NCBI GenBank assembly: GCA_951812925.1
Contig: OX638372.1
Location: 66,295,407-66,359,406 of the forward strand
Direction: 5' to 3'
Length of the DNA stretch: 64,000 nucleotides
From: Calliopum simillimum
Taxonomy: Eukaryota > Arthropoda > Insecta > Diptera > Lauxaniidae
Shown here: positions 1 to 12,575 of the stretch, piece after piece
Layout of the letters: each line of letters starts with the position of its first letter
How positions within the stretch are numbered: position 1 is the first letter of the stretch
Position numbers and translations under genes: made by a program
The notes under the pieces: model-generated
Seen by the model: the letters and a program-made list of their open reading frames with translations, nothing else
What the model was told of the DNA's origin: nothing
The model's database searches: none

Positions 1-439
1 TGGTGGCATAGGCATGAATCATATATAGTTTATGGTTACCATTACCATGATTTTGATATTTGTATGTGTTTTTTATTATAATGTTTTTATTTGTTTCCAT
101 AAAATATATTTAACATTTGAATAACACTGAAATTATAATTTGGGTTTGTCTTTTAGTGCGCTTATTTAAATTAACCCGCAAATCTTCTCTTCTTAAATGA
201 GCTAAAATTGCATACTTGTTTGTTTGATTGTACTTACTTATTTTTCTCGAAAAGGGCTTTACCGATTTCAATGAAACTTGAGATTGTGATAGACATTAAT
301 ATGGAATGAAGAATGTGCTAGGTTTTGACTATGGAGATATTCATGAGGAGGTGTGGCCCCGCCTTAAAATTTAAAATTTATCTGGTAATATCTCGCAAAC
401 CGTACAAGATATTTTGATAAATTTTGGTAAACGGGTAGT

Positions 440-1060
440 GCTTATCAATACCTTGCAATGGACGAAAAGTGGGCGGCATCAAAGAAGTGCCACATCCACA
501 TTTTAACCATTAAAAATTTTGATTCAGCATTTCTCAAAAATGGCTCCAACAATTTTAATGAAAATTTAGGACTTGTTACCTCTGGAAACAAGGATTAATA
601 TGTGATATGTCGTTATATTGGGAGAACTCGTCGAAGGCGTGGCACCGCCCTCAAAAACATAATACGATATAAAAAGAAAACTATGAAGATAATCTTTCTA
701 AAGCTTACTGCGGAGTCTACTTGCTATTAGAGACCTATGAATTGAAAGTGGGTGAAATATCGCCAGTGAGCGTGAAACACCTTAAATGTTATTTTTCGCA
801 GGTGGTCCACTTTATTTTCATGAAATTTGGAAAACAACTATTGCTGACAATTGCCTTTTAAATAAATGAAAAGTAGGCGGCATCAAAGAAGTTTCACGCT
901 CACTTTTTAACCATTGAAAATTTTTATTCAATTTTATTCGAAAACGACTTTCAATGAAAATTTAAGAGGTATTACCACTGAAAACAAAAATTAATATGTG
1001 ATATTTAACTGTATTGGGAAAACTCGTTGAAGGGCGTGCCAACATCCACAAAAATGTAAT
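440..1060. repeat. two diverged direct repeats of about 400 bp
   Basis: Two blocks (about 470-660 and 870-1055) share the same order of phrases: a 'ggcggcatcaaagaagt' segment, 'aaccatt.aaaattt', 'aatgaaaattta', then 'attaatatgtgatat' and a 'ggg.gaactcgt.gaagg' end. Spacing is about 400 bp. A third partial relative lies at about 1935-2000. There is no open reading frame of note. It is probably non-coding transposon sequence that was tandemly duplicated. Confidence 0.6.
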
Positions 1061-1189
1061 CTAAATATACGTATATTAAAATGACTGTGTGTCTGTCTGT
1101 CTAAAGCATTATCATTCAGAAACTTCTCAGCCAATTGAGCTGAAAATTTGAAAATGAGTGTATTTCAGGTATGAAAATGTTTTCATTAG

Positions 1190-1690
1190 AAAACACGAAG
1201 GTTTCCGAAGACCTCCCGAAGACTTCATAGTCAAAACGAAGAATATCGAGGTACACTAGAAGGAAAATATATATGGCGAACTTTCAAGAAGTTTTAACTG
1301 ATAGTTTTCTGGTTCATCCGAAGTTTGCCGAAGGTCATCCGAAAGCTTGATAGTCAAAATAAAGAATATCTAAATATACGAGAGGGAAAAAATTTATGGT
1401 GAACTATCAACAAACTTAAAGTGATAGCTTCCTGATACACCTGAAGGTTCTCGAAGGTCACCCGAAGGCTTCATAGTCAAAACGAAGAATATCTAGATAT
1501 AGAAGAGGGAAAGCATATATAGCGAACTATCAACAAGCCTTAATTGATAGTTTTTTCGAACACCCGAAGGTTCCCAAAGGACACCCGAAGGCTTCATAGT
1601 CAAAATGAAGAATAACTAGATGTACCAGAGGAAAACCATCTAAGGCGAACTATCAACAACCCTTAATTGATGGTTTCCTGGGACACCCCA
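1190..1690. repeat. minisatellite, four units of about 122 bp
   Basis: The phrase 'cttcatagtcaaaacgaagaat' and its variants recur at about 1223, 1347, 1470 and 1593, each preceded by 'cccgaagg' or a similar form and followed by 'gcgaactatcaacaa' and 'ttgatagttt'. The spacing is 122-124 bp. The units are diverged from one another, which suggests an old array. No coding content is seen. Confidence 0.8.
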
Positions 1691-2172
1691 GCTATGCTAT
1701 TGGGAATTTTTAAGATGGTTTGAAATGATATTAGCTTTCCCATAATACTTAAATTTTTATTGGTGACGTGGCAGTAACATAAATTAACACTTTAATTTAT
1801 GTATAACTTCAAAGCTATTGGGAATCAAAAAACGAAGCAAACGCGAGTACACTAGATGGCGTCGCACCTCCCATACAAGTAAAGCAATCTGTCAGAAATT
1901 AATTATATGTTATTTACTCGGCATAAGAGACTCCTTAATTTAAAGTGGGTGAAATAACAACAGTGGGCATGGCACCAACGTATAGTTTAAAACGTTTAAC
2001 ATTACATCTCGCTAACTGTATAAGATATTTTAATGAAGTTTAGTAAGCGAGTTTTGATCATAGCTTACATGTACTGGACACTTTTTAACAATTGAAAAAT
2101 TTGAATACTAGACTATTGAACTGATTTTGACAAATGGGGTGTCATAAGATTTGTGTTTATAAAGGGATTATA
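1691..2172. other. no gene recognised
   Basis: AT-rich sequence with scattered stops in all frames. A partial relative of the 400 bp repeat lies near 1935-2000. Nothing else is recognised. Confidence 0.5.
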
Positions 2173-3007
2173 ACAGGTCGTTCAATAAGTCCGTAGGATG
2201 ACACATAGATGGAGTTACTAGAATTTTTTCCATATGATTTTTCAAACGATACGTGTATAAATTTAACAGCAATCGGACTATTGATTTGTGAGTTATAGCA
2301 TTTTGTGTGAAGCAACTTTTGTCAGTGAAAAAAAAAATAGAAAAAAGTGAATTTCGAGATTTGATAAAGCATTGCTTTTTGATTAAAAAAATGCAGTGGA
2401 AACCAAACAATGAATTGATAAACATTATCCGAACTCTCCTCCATCGAAAAAAATGAATTGCTGAATTTAAATGTGGTCATACCAGCACAAATGATGCAGA
2501 GCGCAGTGGACGCCCAAATGAGGCTGTTATTCCAGAAAACTTTAAAAAAATCCACAAATTGGTTATGAACGATTGCAAATTGAAGGTGTACGAGCTAGCT
2601 GACATTATAAAGATTTCAGATGGTAGTGTTTTTACCATTTTACACGAACATTTGGGTATGCAAAAGCTCTTTGCAAAGTGACTGCCGCGTGAGCTCACAG
2701 TCGACCAAAAACAACAACGAATTGATGCTTCAGAGGAGTGTTTGGCGCTGTTAAACCGCAATAAAATCGAATGTGACAATGGATGAAACATGGCTTCACT
2801 TTTACACACCAGAATCCAAAAGACAGTCAGCTAAGGCCTATTTTGACGAAAAAGAGAAATCGTACTACAAAAGTGGTATCGAAATGTTGGAAAATCGCTA
2901 TACTCTTTGTATCGCCATCGAAGGCAACTATGTTGAATAATAAAATCGAGTTTGGTCAAAATTTTGTTTTTTTCTTACTTATCCTACGGACTTATTGAAT
3001 GACCTGT
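2173..3007 (+). mobile_element. internally deleted, degenerate mariner element
   Basis: Terminal inverted repeats of about 28 bp bound an 835 bp element. The left end begins acaggtcgttcaataagtcc and the right end is its reverse complement with one change. A TA dinucleotide flanks each end (2171-2172 and 3008-3009), as expected for mariner target-site duplication. Inside, the + strand still encodes mariner transposase segments: an EFR..IKHCF N-terminus, a GRPNEAV-PEN block, an ISDGSVFTILHEHLGM helix-turn-helix and a DETW-like piece around 2780. The end is a YYKSGI..LENRY..CI..GNYVE C-terminus near 2860-2937. Stops and frameshifts interrupt it, and the segment between the DETW-like region and the C-terminus is missing, so two thirds of the catalytic triad is gone. 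It cannot encode active transposase. Confidence 0.9.
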
Positions 3008-3011
3008 TATG

Positions 3012-3905
3012 TATGAAGCAATGCAGGTCAAGTGTACCAGCTCAAAATTATTTTTTTTCCGATTTCGCCCAAGTTTGGCAATATGTTAGATTCAGTGTAC
3101 AAGAACAACAATCCGGGAGGATTTGGTCCTAGTAACATCTGTTGTTAAAATACAGGGTGTTGAAGTTGGCGTTTTTAGTCATTTTCATGAAAAGTGTGTT
3201 TTTCAAAAATTTATAGCTTACACTACAGTTTGTATATTGATAAATCTATGTAAGTTACTGGTCCCATTTACTTTGAAGTGTTCTTTTTATAAAAAAATAT
3301 TTCTTGGTGAAAAAAAAATCTCTTTTTACTCAAGAGAAAACCATCTTACGAAAAAAGTGTACTTGGCAAAAAACTCTAAGAATCGTTCAAGTAATACGTG
3401 TGATTTTTTTCGAAACTTTTTTTTTTAATAAATTTTGAAAAATTCTTTTTTTGCAAAAAAAAAAAAAAATTCTTTAACTTTCCAAAAAATTTCACACTTA
3501 TTTCCTTGATGATTCTAAGCATTTTATGCCTAGTACACTTTTTTCGTAAGATGCTTTCCTCGTGAGTAAAAAAAGATTTTCGCCTTCCGCGGGCGTACAA
3601 AAGCCAAAAACTCCCATTCAGCGTCCGAATCCCATCTTGAGTCAAACATAATTTTTAAGCTTATAAATTATGCTTTAATTTAAAGTACTTTTAAAAAAAT
3701 CTTACAAACTGTAGTGTAAGCTATAAATTTTTGAAAAAACATACTTTTCATGAAAATGACTAAAAACGCCAACTTCAACACCCTGTATTTTAACAACAAA
3801 TGGTACTAGGACCAAGTCCTCCCGGATTGTTGTTTTTGCATTTGTGCGAAATCGGAGAAAAAAAAATTTTGAGCTGGTACAATTGGCGTGGATTGCTTCG
3901 TATAT
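3012..3905. mobile_element. long palindromic element, family P, copy 1
   Basis: The ends are inverted copies (tatgaagca...aagtgtaccagct against agctggtacaattggcg...tgcttcgta). The inner arms match each other in reverse complement: the 'caatccgggaggatttggtcctagtaacat' and 'cagggtgttgaagttggcg' phrases of the left arm reappear inverted near 3770-3835. Three other copies lie in this window. It has no plausible transposase, so it is likely a non-autonomous foldback or MITE-type element. Its left edge abuts the mariner at 2173-3007. Confidence 0.85.
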
Positions 3906-5423
3906 AAAAGTTTCCAAAACTTTATCATAGGTGGAGGCAAAAATTATTCGTTTCGATTCCTGGAATGAGTAATTATATTTGAATGAAATTTCGTATCACA
4001 TTTTCTGCTTCGGTGTTTTTTTTTTGCCAATGCATACTTTAAAAAATAACACGGGGCAAAACCGATTTTGCGGCATAGGGTTCGTAGTCGATTTCTAGTT
4101 ATCATGACCTACGGAAGCCGAATTGACTCTAGTTCTCTAGATTTTCTTGTTAAGAAGTGCAAAAATAGCTGTTTTAAGGCATATTTGAAGACTTCATACA
4201 AAAGACATAAGCATAAGCTTTTAATTGAATTTTTCACAATTTAGGGCGCGAAAATTATGAAAATTTAGGGCTTAACTTGCTATCTGATGTCTGTTTTCAT
4301 TATATGTACTATATCAAACATTACTTTCTTACAATTCAACTCTACTACATATTTAGTTTATTTTACAATTCCATAAATACAGAAACATTTAAGAACAGAG
4401 GTCAAACTTTTTTCAATTGGGTTAATCTGAAATACTATTACGATTCTTAAGTAGCTAAGAGCATGGAGCAGGACTAAAATTTCTCAAACTAAATATTAGG
4501 ATATCGGCTTGGTGTTTTATGTTACGTCAGATATTAATATGTAATTAATGGCAAGTATTTCCATCTTAATATAATTTCCAAACTAGCTCTTTGAGCGTTA
4601 ATAACTACTGTCAAGCACTGGTAGCAACCAGCTAATGGACTCATTATCTGTTTTATAAAATTATGTGATTCAAAAATGTATTTCCAATTTACACTCGAAT
4701 ACAGATAGTTAAGCAAATAAATGTTGGCCAACTTTTGCCTTCCTTTTTTTTTTTTGGTGCTGCACAGCAACAAGGCCCCATTTCCATCTAAATCAACTGA
4801 ACACAATTCCATTAAATTCGAATTGATTCGATTCAGCACACAAACAGTGCGATTTAATTCAATACGAACGCGCGATACCGAAATGCAACACTGGCATGAG
4901 TTGTGAGTTGATTCACTTTTGCAGAATTAGCTTGGGTTGGTGTTATGGTTGAAAAAATCCATACCATACCACTCCATTCCAATTCATTTCGACAAAGTCA
5001 TTCTTCATTTGCAAAATTGAACTCGAAGCGAAATGCCACAGACAGCGATGTCCCTGACCCCCATTACTGTGGAAGGGAAATACATTCAAACTCGTACATT
5101 TTTTTTTTTTTTTTCGAATTTCAAGTGTTTTACCATTGGTGTCAATGTATGTATGTTTTTGTACAAACAACATTTATTTTGTAAAAATGTACCATACATA
5201 TGTGAATTTTTTAACATAAATATTAGAATGTAGAATTATAAACGTTTTTTAACCCTTTAGTTTCGCAGAGCTTTAGTTCCAAAAAATGTATTAGTCTGTT
5301 AGTGCAAGAAATTAATGGAAAAAATTTTGCAATGAGACATAGACATGAACATTTTTTGATTAGTTTGCCGTCGATGATTCCATATCGGGTCTTTGATCCG
5401 AGCTATTCTAGAAAACGCTCCCG
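3906..5423. other. no gene recognised
   Basis: AT-rich intergenic sequence. Short open frames near 4530-5230 have no recognisable domain and overlap homopolymer tracts (for example a T run at 5100-5115). Nothing else is supported. Confidence 0.5.
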
Positions 5424-5664
5424 GAAATAACGCCAGGAAATTTTTTGGAAATATAGCCAGAAAAATCTCCATACAAAATTCAGAAATAGTTCCCATTTCG
5501 GTTTGGAAATAAAGCCAGCTATTTATTTTCTAGTTAATTTTTGACTTTATTTTGAAATATTTATGACAGAAAATTTCTGGCTTTATTTCCGAAAAATTTT
5601 CTGACGTTATTGTTTACCGCGTTATTTTCTATGGCATTATTTCGAAAAATTCTGACATTATTTC
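5424..5664. repeat. cluster of inverted short repeats (GGAAATAAnGCCAG motif)
   Basis: The motif ggaaataacgccag and close variants occur repeatedly in both orientations, near 5424, 5448 and 5505 in one orientation and 5575, 5597 and 5648 in the other. Together they form a degenerate palindrome of about 240 bp. This is probably a small foldback element. No open frame is relevant. Confidence 0.55.
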
Positions 5665-5869
5665 CTAGTTATCCATTCAATTCTAATCTCGTCCTTTACA
5701 TAGAGTAGAAGACTGACCCAAAAAAAATAAAGGTGTTCCGATCTTAGGTGCTCGGCACTCAAAATGTTCGGTAGGGTCTCTAAATTACGTGTGTAAATTT
5801 TGGTAAAAAAATATTGAGATTTAGCACTCGCGCACTCGTGAGACATTTATTTTAACTAGAATCGGAAAA

Positions 5870-6290
5870 GGGTCAAAATTTGATCTCAAATGTATTACAT
5901 CATTTTGGGTACTTTTTGGATAGTTTCAGTACTTTTTTGCTACTTGGTACAAAATAGAAAAGCTCATTTATCATCCCTGGTACAATGACAAAAGTGAAAC
6001 GAAAAGAAAACAAAAAACATGAAGTCAGTGTCAGTCAGCTTTTTGTCTTTCTCTTTGTGCTGTATCCTTTATTCAGCTCTGTGTGACCGCGTTTTATCTC
6101 ATTGTTAATATTGAAAAATTTAAATTTAATTTTAACTGGCTTAGTGGCAAAATATTAAAATAATTTTAACTTTGTGCACATTTACATACAAATACCTTTC
6201 TAATGGTGCATAATTCAAATTCGTGTTCCATTTCTAACATAGTTAAAAAGGTAGGACAAATTTTTGTCTTGCGTATTAATATATAGATAA
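5870..6290. repeat. dispersed repeat R1, copy A
   Basis: About 420 bp that match 16972-17401 with moderate divergence. Shared phrases include 'ggtacaaaatagaaaagctcattta', 'ccctggtacaatgacaaa' and 'ggacaaatttttgtcttgcgtattaatatat'. There is no coding potential. It is an unclassified interspersed repeat. Confidence 0.8.
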
Positions 6291-6769
6291 CAGATATGTC
6301 GAAAAGTTATGAATCAATTTGGAAAGTTAAAAAAAAAATAAAGCTTACAAGTTACGATTGGGGCTACTCATTGCCGTTGGCAAAAGTGAACTACACTAAG
6401 TAATGCTGAAATGAGTGCCATATGCGAGAAAAAAAGATTTTCTGGACTTAAAAGCATGGATATCTCGGATCTCAAACCCAATGGAGAAAATCCGTTGCCA
6501 AATTTGGATTGCGCGACCGCAATTAAATCAAAAAAAAATTAATCGGGCCATCAAAGAGATTGGAATTATTTTATTTAATTTAGATCAAAATAATTCTACA
6601 TTAGGGACAAGGATCATACATATGTATATTGCTAAAAGAACTTATTTTAGCCTTTTCTAACCATCTTATGTCGGCAAAACTTAAAAATGTCAACTTGACA
6701 ATGCTGACATAGATAACAGAAGTGGCACCAGCATTAGACAGCCCCCAAAGCTAACTATTCGCTGTCGAA

Positions 6770-6960
6770 GTTTATTCGCTCAAGGTTGTAACTTTATTCA
6801 TTAAAGCAACTGCCCCATGCAGCATGATTAGGTTTAGAGAAGGTGTCAAATTCACCATATACACTGATGGCTCCAAGATGAACTTTACCATGGCACTGTG
6901 GATGGGTTTGTATGATACGGTGGTCATAAATAGTAATAATAGAGGTAGTTTGGTACAGCC
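6770..6960 (+). pseudogene. LINE ribonuclease H fragment (possible)
   Basis: One + frame reads a short peptide containing FTIYTDGSKM. This resembles the first catalytic strand of the RNase H domain found at the end of I-clade LINE ORF2 proteins. The similarity stops after about 15 residues, and no reverse transcriptase sequence remains upstream. It is a very short, decayed fragment and could be coincidental. Confidence 0.35.
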
Positions 6961-6967
6961 TTTTTTA

Positions 6968-7550
6968 TACCCTACACCCAGGGTATATTTCTTTTGTCCT
7001 TCCATTTGTAACACAGAGAAAGAGGCGTGGCAGGTACAGAAAAGTATATATATTCTTGATCATCGTCACCTCCTGAGTCGCTATAGCCATGTTTGTCTGG
7101 CTGACTGGTGACTGGCTGTGCGTGGAAATACATTTTACGGAAAAACTGAGCAAGAAAGTTCAACGAAATTTGGTACATTACTTCCGTCTTCAAAGTTAGC
7201 TCGTGGAATTGAAAATGATCGAAATCGGTCAACGGACACGCCTACCGCCCATACAAAAAATATATTCATAATGCAATATTTAGAGCATTATTAGCGATAA
7301 AGCAACCAAAATACACATAATTACTAGAGATAGTAAGTACAAGCCAGGAGCAAAGACAAGGCGAATTTGGCACCTCCCATGTTAGTCAAAGCCTGAAAAT
7401 GCTACACTGAAAGCGTATTTTGAGATAGTCCAACCAAATTTCACTCAAACACCAAGGATTGTAAGTGCAAGATCTGAGCAAAAACTAGTTGAATTCGGTC
7501 AAGAGGGCTCCCATACAAGCAAAATTTTCAAAATACTATAGTTTAGGGTA
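6968..7550 (-). mobile_element. TACCC-ended interspersed element (family T), copy A, - orientation
   Basis: It starts with taccctacacccagggtat and ends near 7550 with a related inverted end, gtttagggta. The body matches 33927-34667 and 54012-54750 in reverse complement: the 'aaacatggctatagcgactcaggaggtgacg' type segment, 'gcgtgtccgttgaccgattt', and the 'ggaggtgcca' repeats. It is shorter and more decayed than the other two copies. No transposase is present. Confidence 0.8.
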
Positions 7551-8716
7551 TTTGATTTTTGGCAAGGCCACAAGTCACTAGTTTAGATTAAAACAATAAA
7601 AATTAATGAATATGAATGGATTTTGCCAACAGACAAGCCTACTTCCCCATAAAAGGCTTGGTCGAAGATTTTTTTTCTAAACGGGTATCATTAATTTGAC
7701 AACGCTGATTTCAAAATTGATACAAATTGAGAGTTATCTTTTATAGTTTTCTAGTTATAAGAAAAAAACGAGAGTCAACTTTATAAAAATGGTGCAGAAG
7801 TGCCAGAAAACCTGTATATTCATTGAAACTACTGAACTGAATTACGGAAAAACTCTAAGAGTAAACTCTAAACTAGTGGATTAATATATAGAAAATTTGA
7901 ATCAAGCTAATGCGATAGTCCGATCTTCCTCTTATATGGATTCCAGATCACAGCAATTCAATTCGTTTTTTCGGAGTTGGACGGTGCACAAAGGGGTATT
8001 GTATGCGCTTTTACGCATTTAATTGAAAAAAAAAAATTTTGAAGTACCGGCTTTTTTTGATACCGTTTTAAAGATAATTAAATTCTGCGTCACAAACAAT
8101 AAAAATTGTTGACCTAACATTACTAGTAAAAAAGTTACATGCGGTTGAAGATCAACTTTTTTTGCTTTCGTTCGCGCGCTGTGAAAAATTTGAATTTTTT
8201 GGCTTTTTTATACATTTTTATTAAAAAAAAGTTTTTTGTGGAAAAAGTTTTAATGGAACCTTTAACTTCAAGTAATTGTGGTCCTTACAACATAAAAGTT
8301 TTTTTGAGTTAATGTGTAAAAAATTTTGTTTTATATGTATTAAATATGTGTTAAAAAATTAAGGTTTTTTATTATTTAAGTGGAATTAAAGTATTTTAGA
8401 TTGTGCAAGGTTTTTATCTTGTTATGATTTTCTTTAACTATAGACTGCCCATAATAAGTGTTAAAAATTTGGTTGTGCCATGTTTTGCTCCTTCGGAATT
8501 ATTAAACTTTTTGTGAGAGAACTCCAGTCGCAATAATCACAAGAAGCAAGTGCAGCCACCAACAATACAATGATTTTTCTTCTTAAATTTTGATGGCCCT
8601 ATTAGTTCAGGTATCTTTGTAATACAAAAGTGGTTTTTGTTTTGTGAAAAAGTGTTTTGTTATATATAATTTTTTTTTTTTGTTCGTTAGTTTAAAATTA
8701 AGTGCATTTTGGCTAT
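7551..8716. other. no gene recognised
   Basis: AT-rich sequence without a convincing open frame or repeat end. Nothing specific is seen. Confidence 0.5.
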
Positions 8717-9580
8717 ATGTATGTATGTATGTATTCTCCTTTAACTCCTAGGAGGAGCATAGGGCCAATATGAAATCTCTCCGTTTGTCACGATCCCTTG
8801 CGATGACTTTGATCTCTTGCCAGGATTTTCCCGATTCTTGGATTTCCTTTTCCAACGACCTTTTCCAGTTGGTTTTGGGTCTACCACGTCCTCTACTGCC
8901 TTGTGGATTCCACTCAAGGGCCTGGCGACAAACTTCGCTGTGTGGTTTCCGGAGAGTGTGACCAATCCATCCCCATTTGCGCAGCTTGATCTCGTTTGCT
9001 ATAGCCTTCTGTTTGCATTTTTGATGTAGCTCGGCATTTGATATAGTGCGAGGCCACCAAACCTTTAGTATACGCCTTAAGCATTTGTTGACGAATACTT
9101 GCAGCTTGTTTGTTAGTTGTTCAGTAACAAGCCATGTTTCGCACCCATATAACAAAACCGATTTCACATTCGAATCAAAAATGCGCACTCTCGTTTTGGT
9201 GGATATAACGGAAAAAGACCATATTTTGTTCAGTTGAGCAAACGCACCTTTCGCTTTTGCTATTGTTGAGTTGATATCCTCTTTTGCTCCACCATCCATG
9301 GAGATAATGCTGCCTAGATACGTGAAGCTATCGACGTTTCCGATGTCATCACTGCCAGCTTTAAACGTGATGTCATTGCTTGCGTTTAGCTTCATGCTTT
9401 TAGTCTTGGATACGTTGATTTTTAGGCCGGCCTTTTGTGATTCCAAGACAAGGTCTTCAATTTTGCTTTGCATATCTGAATGTTTGGACGATAAGAGGCA
9501 GATGTCGTCAGCGTAGTCGAGATCTTCCAGATGTTCGGTAAAGTTTCATTGAATACCCCTTTTGGCCTTATTAAGAGCTT
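8717..9580 (-). mobile_element. 5'-truncated RTE-clade LINE, reverse transcriptase 3' part
   Basis: The - strand encodes 241 residues (8748-9473), and the reading continues upstream through the reverse transcriptase active-site motif, LEDLDYADDICLL, at about 9490-9530. The downstream part has the features of the RTE/BovB C-terminus: GLKIN..KTK.M, F.YLGS.I, LLYGCETW, CLR.IL..WWP, and GW.GH.LRK with GRGRPK..W. A W codon in the conserved G-I-Q-W segment just before the YADD region is now a stop, so the fragment is inactive. Everything 5' of about 9580, including the endonuclease, is absent, which is typical 5' truncation on insertion. The element's 3' end lies at 8717-8736 in a (TATG)n microsatellite, the short tandem tail expected for RTE elements. 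Confidence 0.9.
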
Positions 9581-10197
9581 TATCGGCTATATACATAGAC
9601 ATATAGTCGTTCCAAAAGTGAGCTCGAACAAAAATTTTTTGATTTTAATAGAGAGTAGACATTTAAGTTACTTTTTATGAAAAAAAGGGTTGCGGGTTTT
9701 TGCGCGGCGGTGAGAAATTTTAATTTTTTTAAGGTAAACTGGCATGTCCAATACGTATATGTATGAAAGTGGGGCAAAAAATAAATAAAAAGTTAAATAC
9801 AGACATATAGACAGATAATTAATCCCAAAACTCTGCAGAGGGTGTCAATAAAGTACGATGAGTTTTAAAAAATTTTTGAAGGTCATTAAGAGGTCGCTCA
9901 TCGCCGTTTTACGCAAAATCTCGGCTTAGTACAGTTTTTATTTTATTACGATTCAAGAAGCGCTCGGAATGAGTCATCCGATATATCAAATTTTTTGTCT
10001 TGAGTCAAGGTATAAGTATAACAACATTATATCTCGAATTTAAAATCATTCATATATTGTTGTTTTAGATAAAAAACCGAGAGAAAACATATTTTCGATA
10101 TTTCGGCCTGCTGTAAAACTCTTAAACAACATCTTGGAAAAACTGTTTTTCATAAGTTTATCATAAAATCATACAAGAAACAATTTTCTATCGCATC
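9581..10197. other. no gene recognised
   Basis: AT-rich spacer. No conserved frame is seen. Confidence 0.5.
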
Positions 10198-10269
10198 TTA
10201 ACCCATTATATCCTGTTGTTATGGGTCTTCTTGACCCTTTTTTCCAAAAACTTGGTTAAAATGGGTTAA
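10198..10269. mobile_element. 72 bp TTAA-flanked mini-element, copy A
   Basis: TTAA at 10198-10201 and 10266-10269 brackets CCCATT...AATGGG ends. An inverted homologue of the same length, with its own TTAA ends, lies at 35830-35901. The family shares 'cccattatatc' and 'tgggtctt.ttgaccc' internally. The TTAA target and CCC-initial ends resemble piggyBac-type MITEs. That assignment is inferred from the ends only. Confidence 0.65.
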
Positions 10270-10886
10270 AATGTTTTACAAAAATATTCTTCAAAAAATT
10301 TCACTTGGATTCACCAAAGACAGAAATTCTTAAAATTTATTAATGCGTAAAAAATTTGATGACAATTTTCAATTTCCGTTTTTTATTGCTATTCAAAAAA
10401 AATTTCACTACATAATGTACAACTGCATAAGTTTTCTACTTTTTTATGCATAATTAACTAAAAAAATAAGTTATTATAAACCTCAATAGTCTGGATGAAT
10501 TAATAGCGTGTTTTGGTATCTAATACCCCACTGTACGGTGGTTAACGAGAAACCAATATGTATGGATACTCACTAGGAAAATACGCCCCAGAAATACGAA
10601 ATTCGTTACACTTACCTCTGACACCATTTGAACCAGATAAATGAGGTTTGGTAAATGTGTAATGAACACTGGGACAAACAACATACACAAAAATACGAGC
10701 TGCAGAGCCTACGAAAAACGAAACTTGCCCTATCTTTTAAACTATTTGAAGCAAATGGATGAGGTTTCATATAAACGCAAAAGAATAACGGAACCAATGA
10801 AAATACGGACCACATCACATCCCCTTTATGATGAAATCCGTCATAACTTTGAAACAATTTAATGCAGATACTTAGGTGGTATTCTG
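10270..10886. other. no gene recognised
   Basis: AT-rich spacer. The open frames here carry no recognisable domain. Confidence 0.5.
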
Positions 10887-11454
10887 TATATAAAGCAAAA
10901 CACGCCAAGCGTACCAGCTGAAATTTTTTTTGTCTCCGATTTCGATCAAATTTAGCAATATGGTAGATCCGGTATGCAAGAACAATAATCCACGAGAATT
11001 TGGTTCTAGCACCATTTGTTGTTAAAATTCAGGGTGTTGAAGTTGTCGTTTTTAGTCATTTTCATGAAAAGGGTTTTTTTTTAATTTATAGCTTACACCA
11101 AAGTTTGTAAATTGAAAAGTATTTTTAAAAATTTTGGTGAAAAAAAATTTTATTCACCAAGTAATATTTTTCTATAAAAATAACACTTAAAAATGAATGG
11201 GACCAGTTACTTAGATATATCAGTTTACAAACTTTGGTGGAAGCTATAAAATTGTGAAAAAACTCCCTTTTTATGAAATTGACTAAAAACTCCAACTTCA
11301 ACACCCTGTATTTTAGCAACAAATGGTACTAGGACCAAATCCAAATCCGCATTATGTCTCTTGAACACTGAAACTATCATATTGCCAAATTTGAGCGAAA
11401 TCGGAGAGAAAAAAAATTTCAGCTGGTACACTTGGCGTGTTTCGCTTTATATAC
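10887..11454. mobile_element. long palindromic element, family P, copy 2 (short form)
   Basis: The ends are tatataaagcaaaacacgcc and its inverted counterpart ggcgtgtttcgctttatata. The two arms carry the same inner landmarks as the other copies (cagggtgttgaagttg and a 'ttggtcctagtacca' type segment) in opposite orientations. The central core of about 700 bp seen in copies 3 and 4 is missing, so this is an internally deleted derivative. Confidence 0.85.
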
Positions 11455-12421
11455 TACGTAACGTAAGGTGGGCAACAGGACATGCTAGTTCATAATATTC
11501 CAAGGATTTACAATAATTTTTTCCTTAAAGAATATACAATCAAATTCAGATAAAAGCATCAACAAATCGAGATTGCCATTTTCATGTGTTAAAATCCCAG
11601 CTTAAACAAAGTTGATCAAAAAGATGAAAAAAATTTTTTTTTTTTTGCTTTTTCGTCAACAAAAGGTTAATCCTCCATATTTTATATGTGCCGCTGCTGC
11701 AATGGAGCTTTACGTATTTTATTGCTTTTTTTCATATTTCAGATACCGCCCACTTTCACAATGGCGTCGATTGCAAGAAAACAATAGCGGAGGAACAGAC
11801 ACAAAAAAAAAACACGTCCAAGAGAAAATGGTGAAGCAGAAAAAAGAAAATCCCTTTAATAATGCAACTAAAATAGAACCAGAAAAAGGAAAAAAAATGA
11901 ACAAAAGAACTTAAGAAAGAATTATGATTTGGATTTTTCTCAACTGCAATAACTAAAAACTAAATTTTCTTCTTTCATTGTTATTTCGAATGGTACATAC
12001 ATCTGTACCTACATATCCTTCGTATACTCGATGAATTTCTTAAAGTTTCGCCTAAGCCAAAGGACAATGACAATTGTCGCATGGAATCTTTTGTTTGTTG
12101 CTTTGAACAGAGAAATTCACTCACAAAATCGAAGTTGACCGACCGCTTGCGGTTAAAATCCATTAGTTTTATTTGAGTAGTTTTTTAAGGACTTTTTCTC
12201 CTTAGCTCCTTAAGATGACATTAATATTTAATGCCAATTACTTATTTTATTTATTAATAGCTTGAGTGGTACTTACGTTGGATTGAAGTATCAAGTTTAA
12301 AAGGCAAATTACTTTTAAAAACTATATTCTAGATATATGAATGTAGATTGAATGAAGCAACAGAAATTCGGAAAATATACTACATATACCTAGTGGATTC
12401 AATAATTTGTAACCATAGATC
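11455..12421. other. no gene recognised
   Basis: A lysine-rich + frame near 11612-11914 comes from A-rich sequence and has no domain. No splice-bounded conserved exon could be seen. Confidence 0.45.
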
Positions 12422-12575
12422 TGTGCAAAGATGGCAAAACTAGTTATCGCATGTTTTCATAATTTTTCAGATGAGCAAATTTAAATTTTAAGTTGATATG
12501 AAAAAATCATAATATTCGGTTTTTCTAATTGTTTTTCTAATGTACTACAAGTCCTTGTTTTGCCACGTTTGCACA
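12422..12575. mobile_element. small terminal-inverted-repeat element (possible MITE)
   Basis: The left end tgtgcaaagatggcaaaac is matched at the right end by gttttgccacgtttgcaca, an imperfect inverted repeat of about 20 bp around a 154 bp element. No target-site duplication could be identified, so the exact ends are uncertain. Confidence 0.5.
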
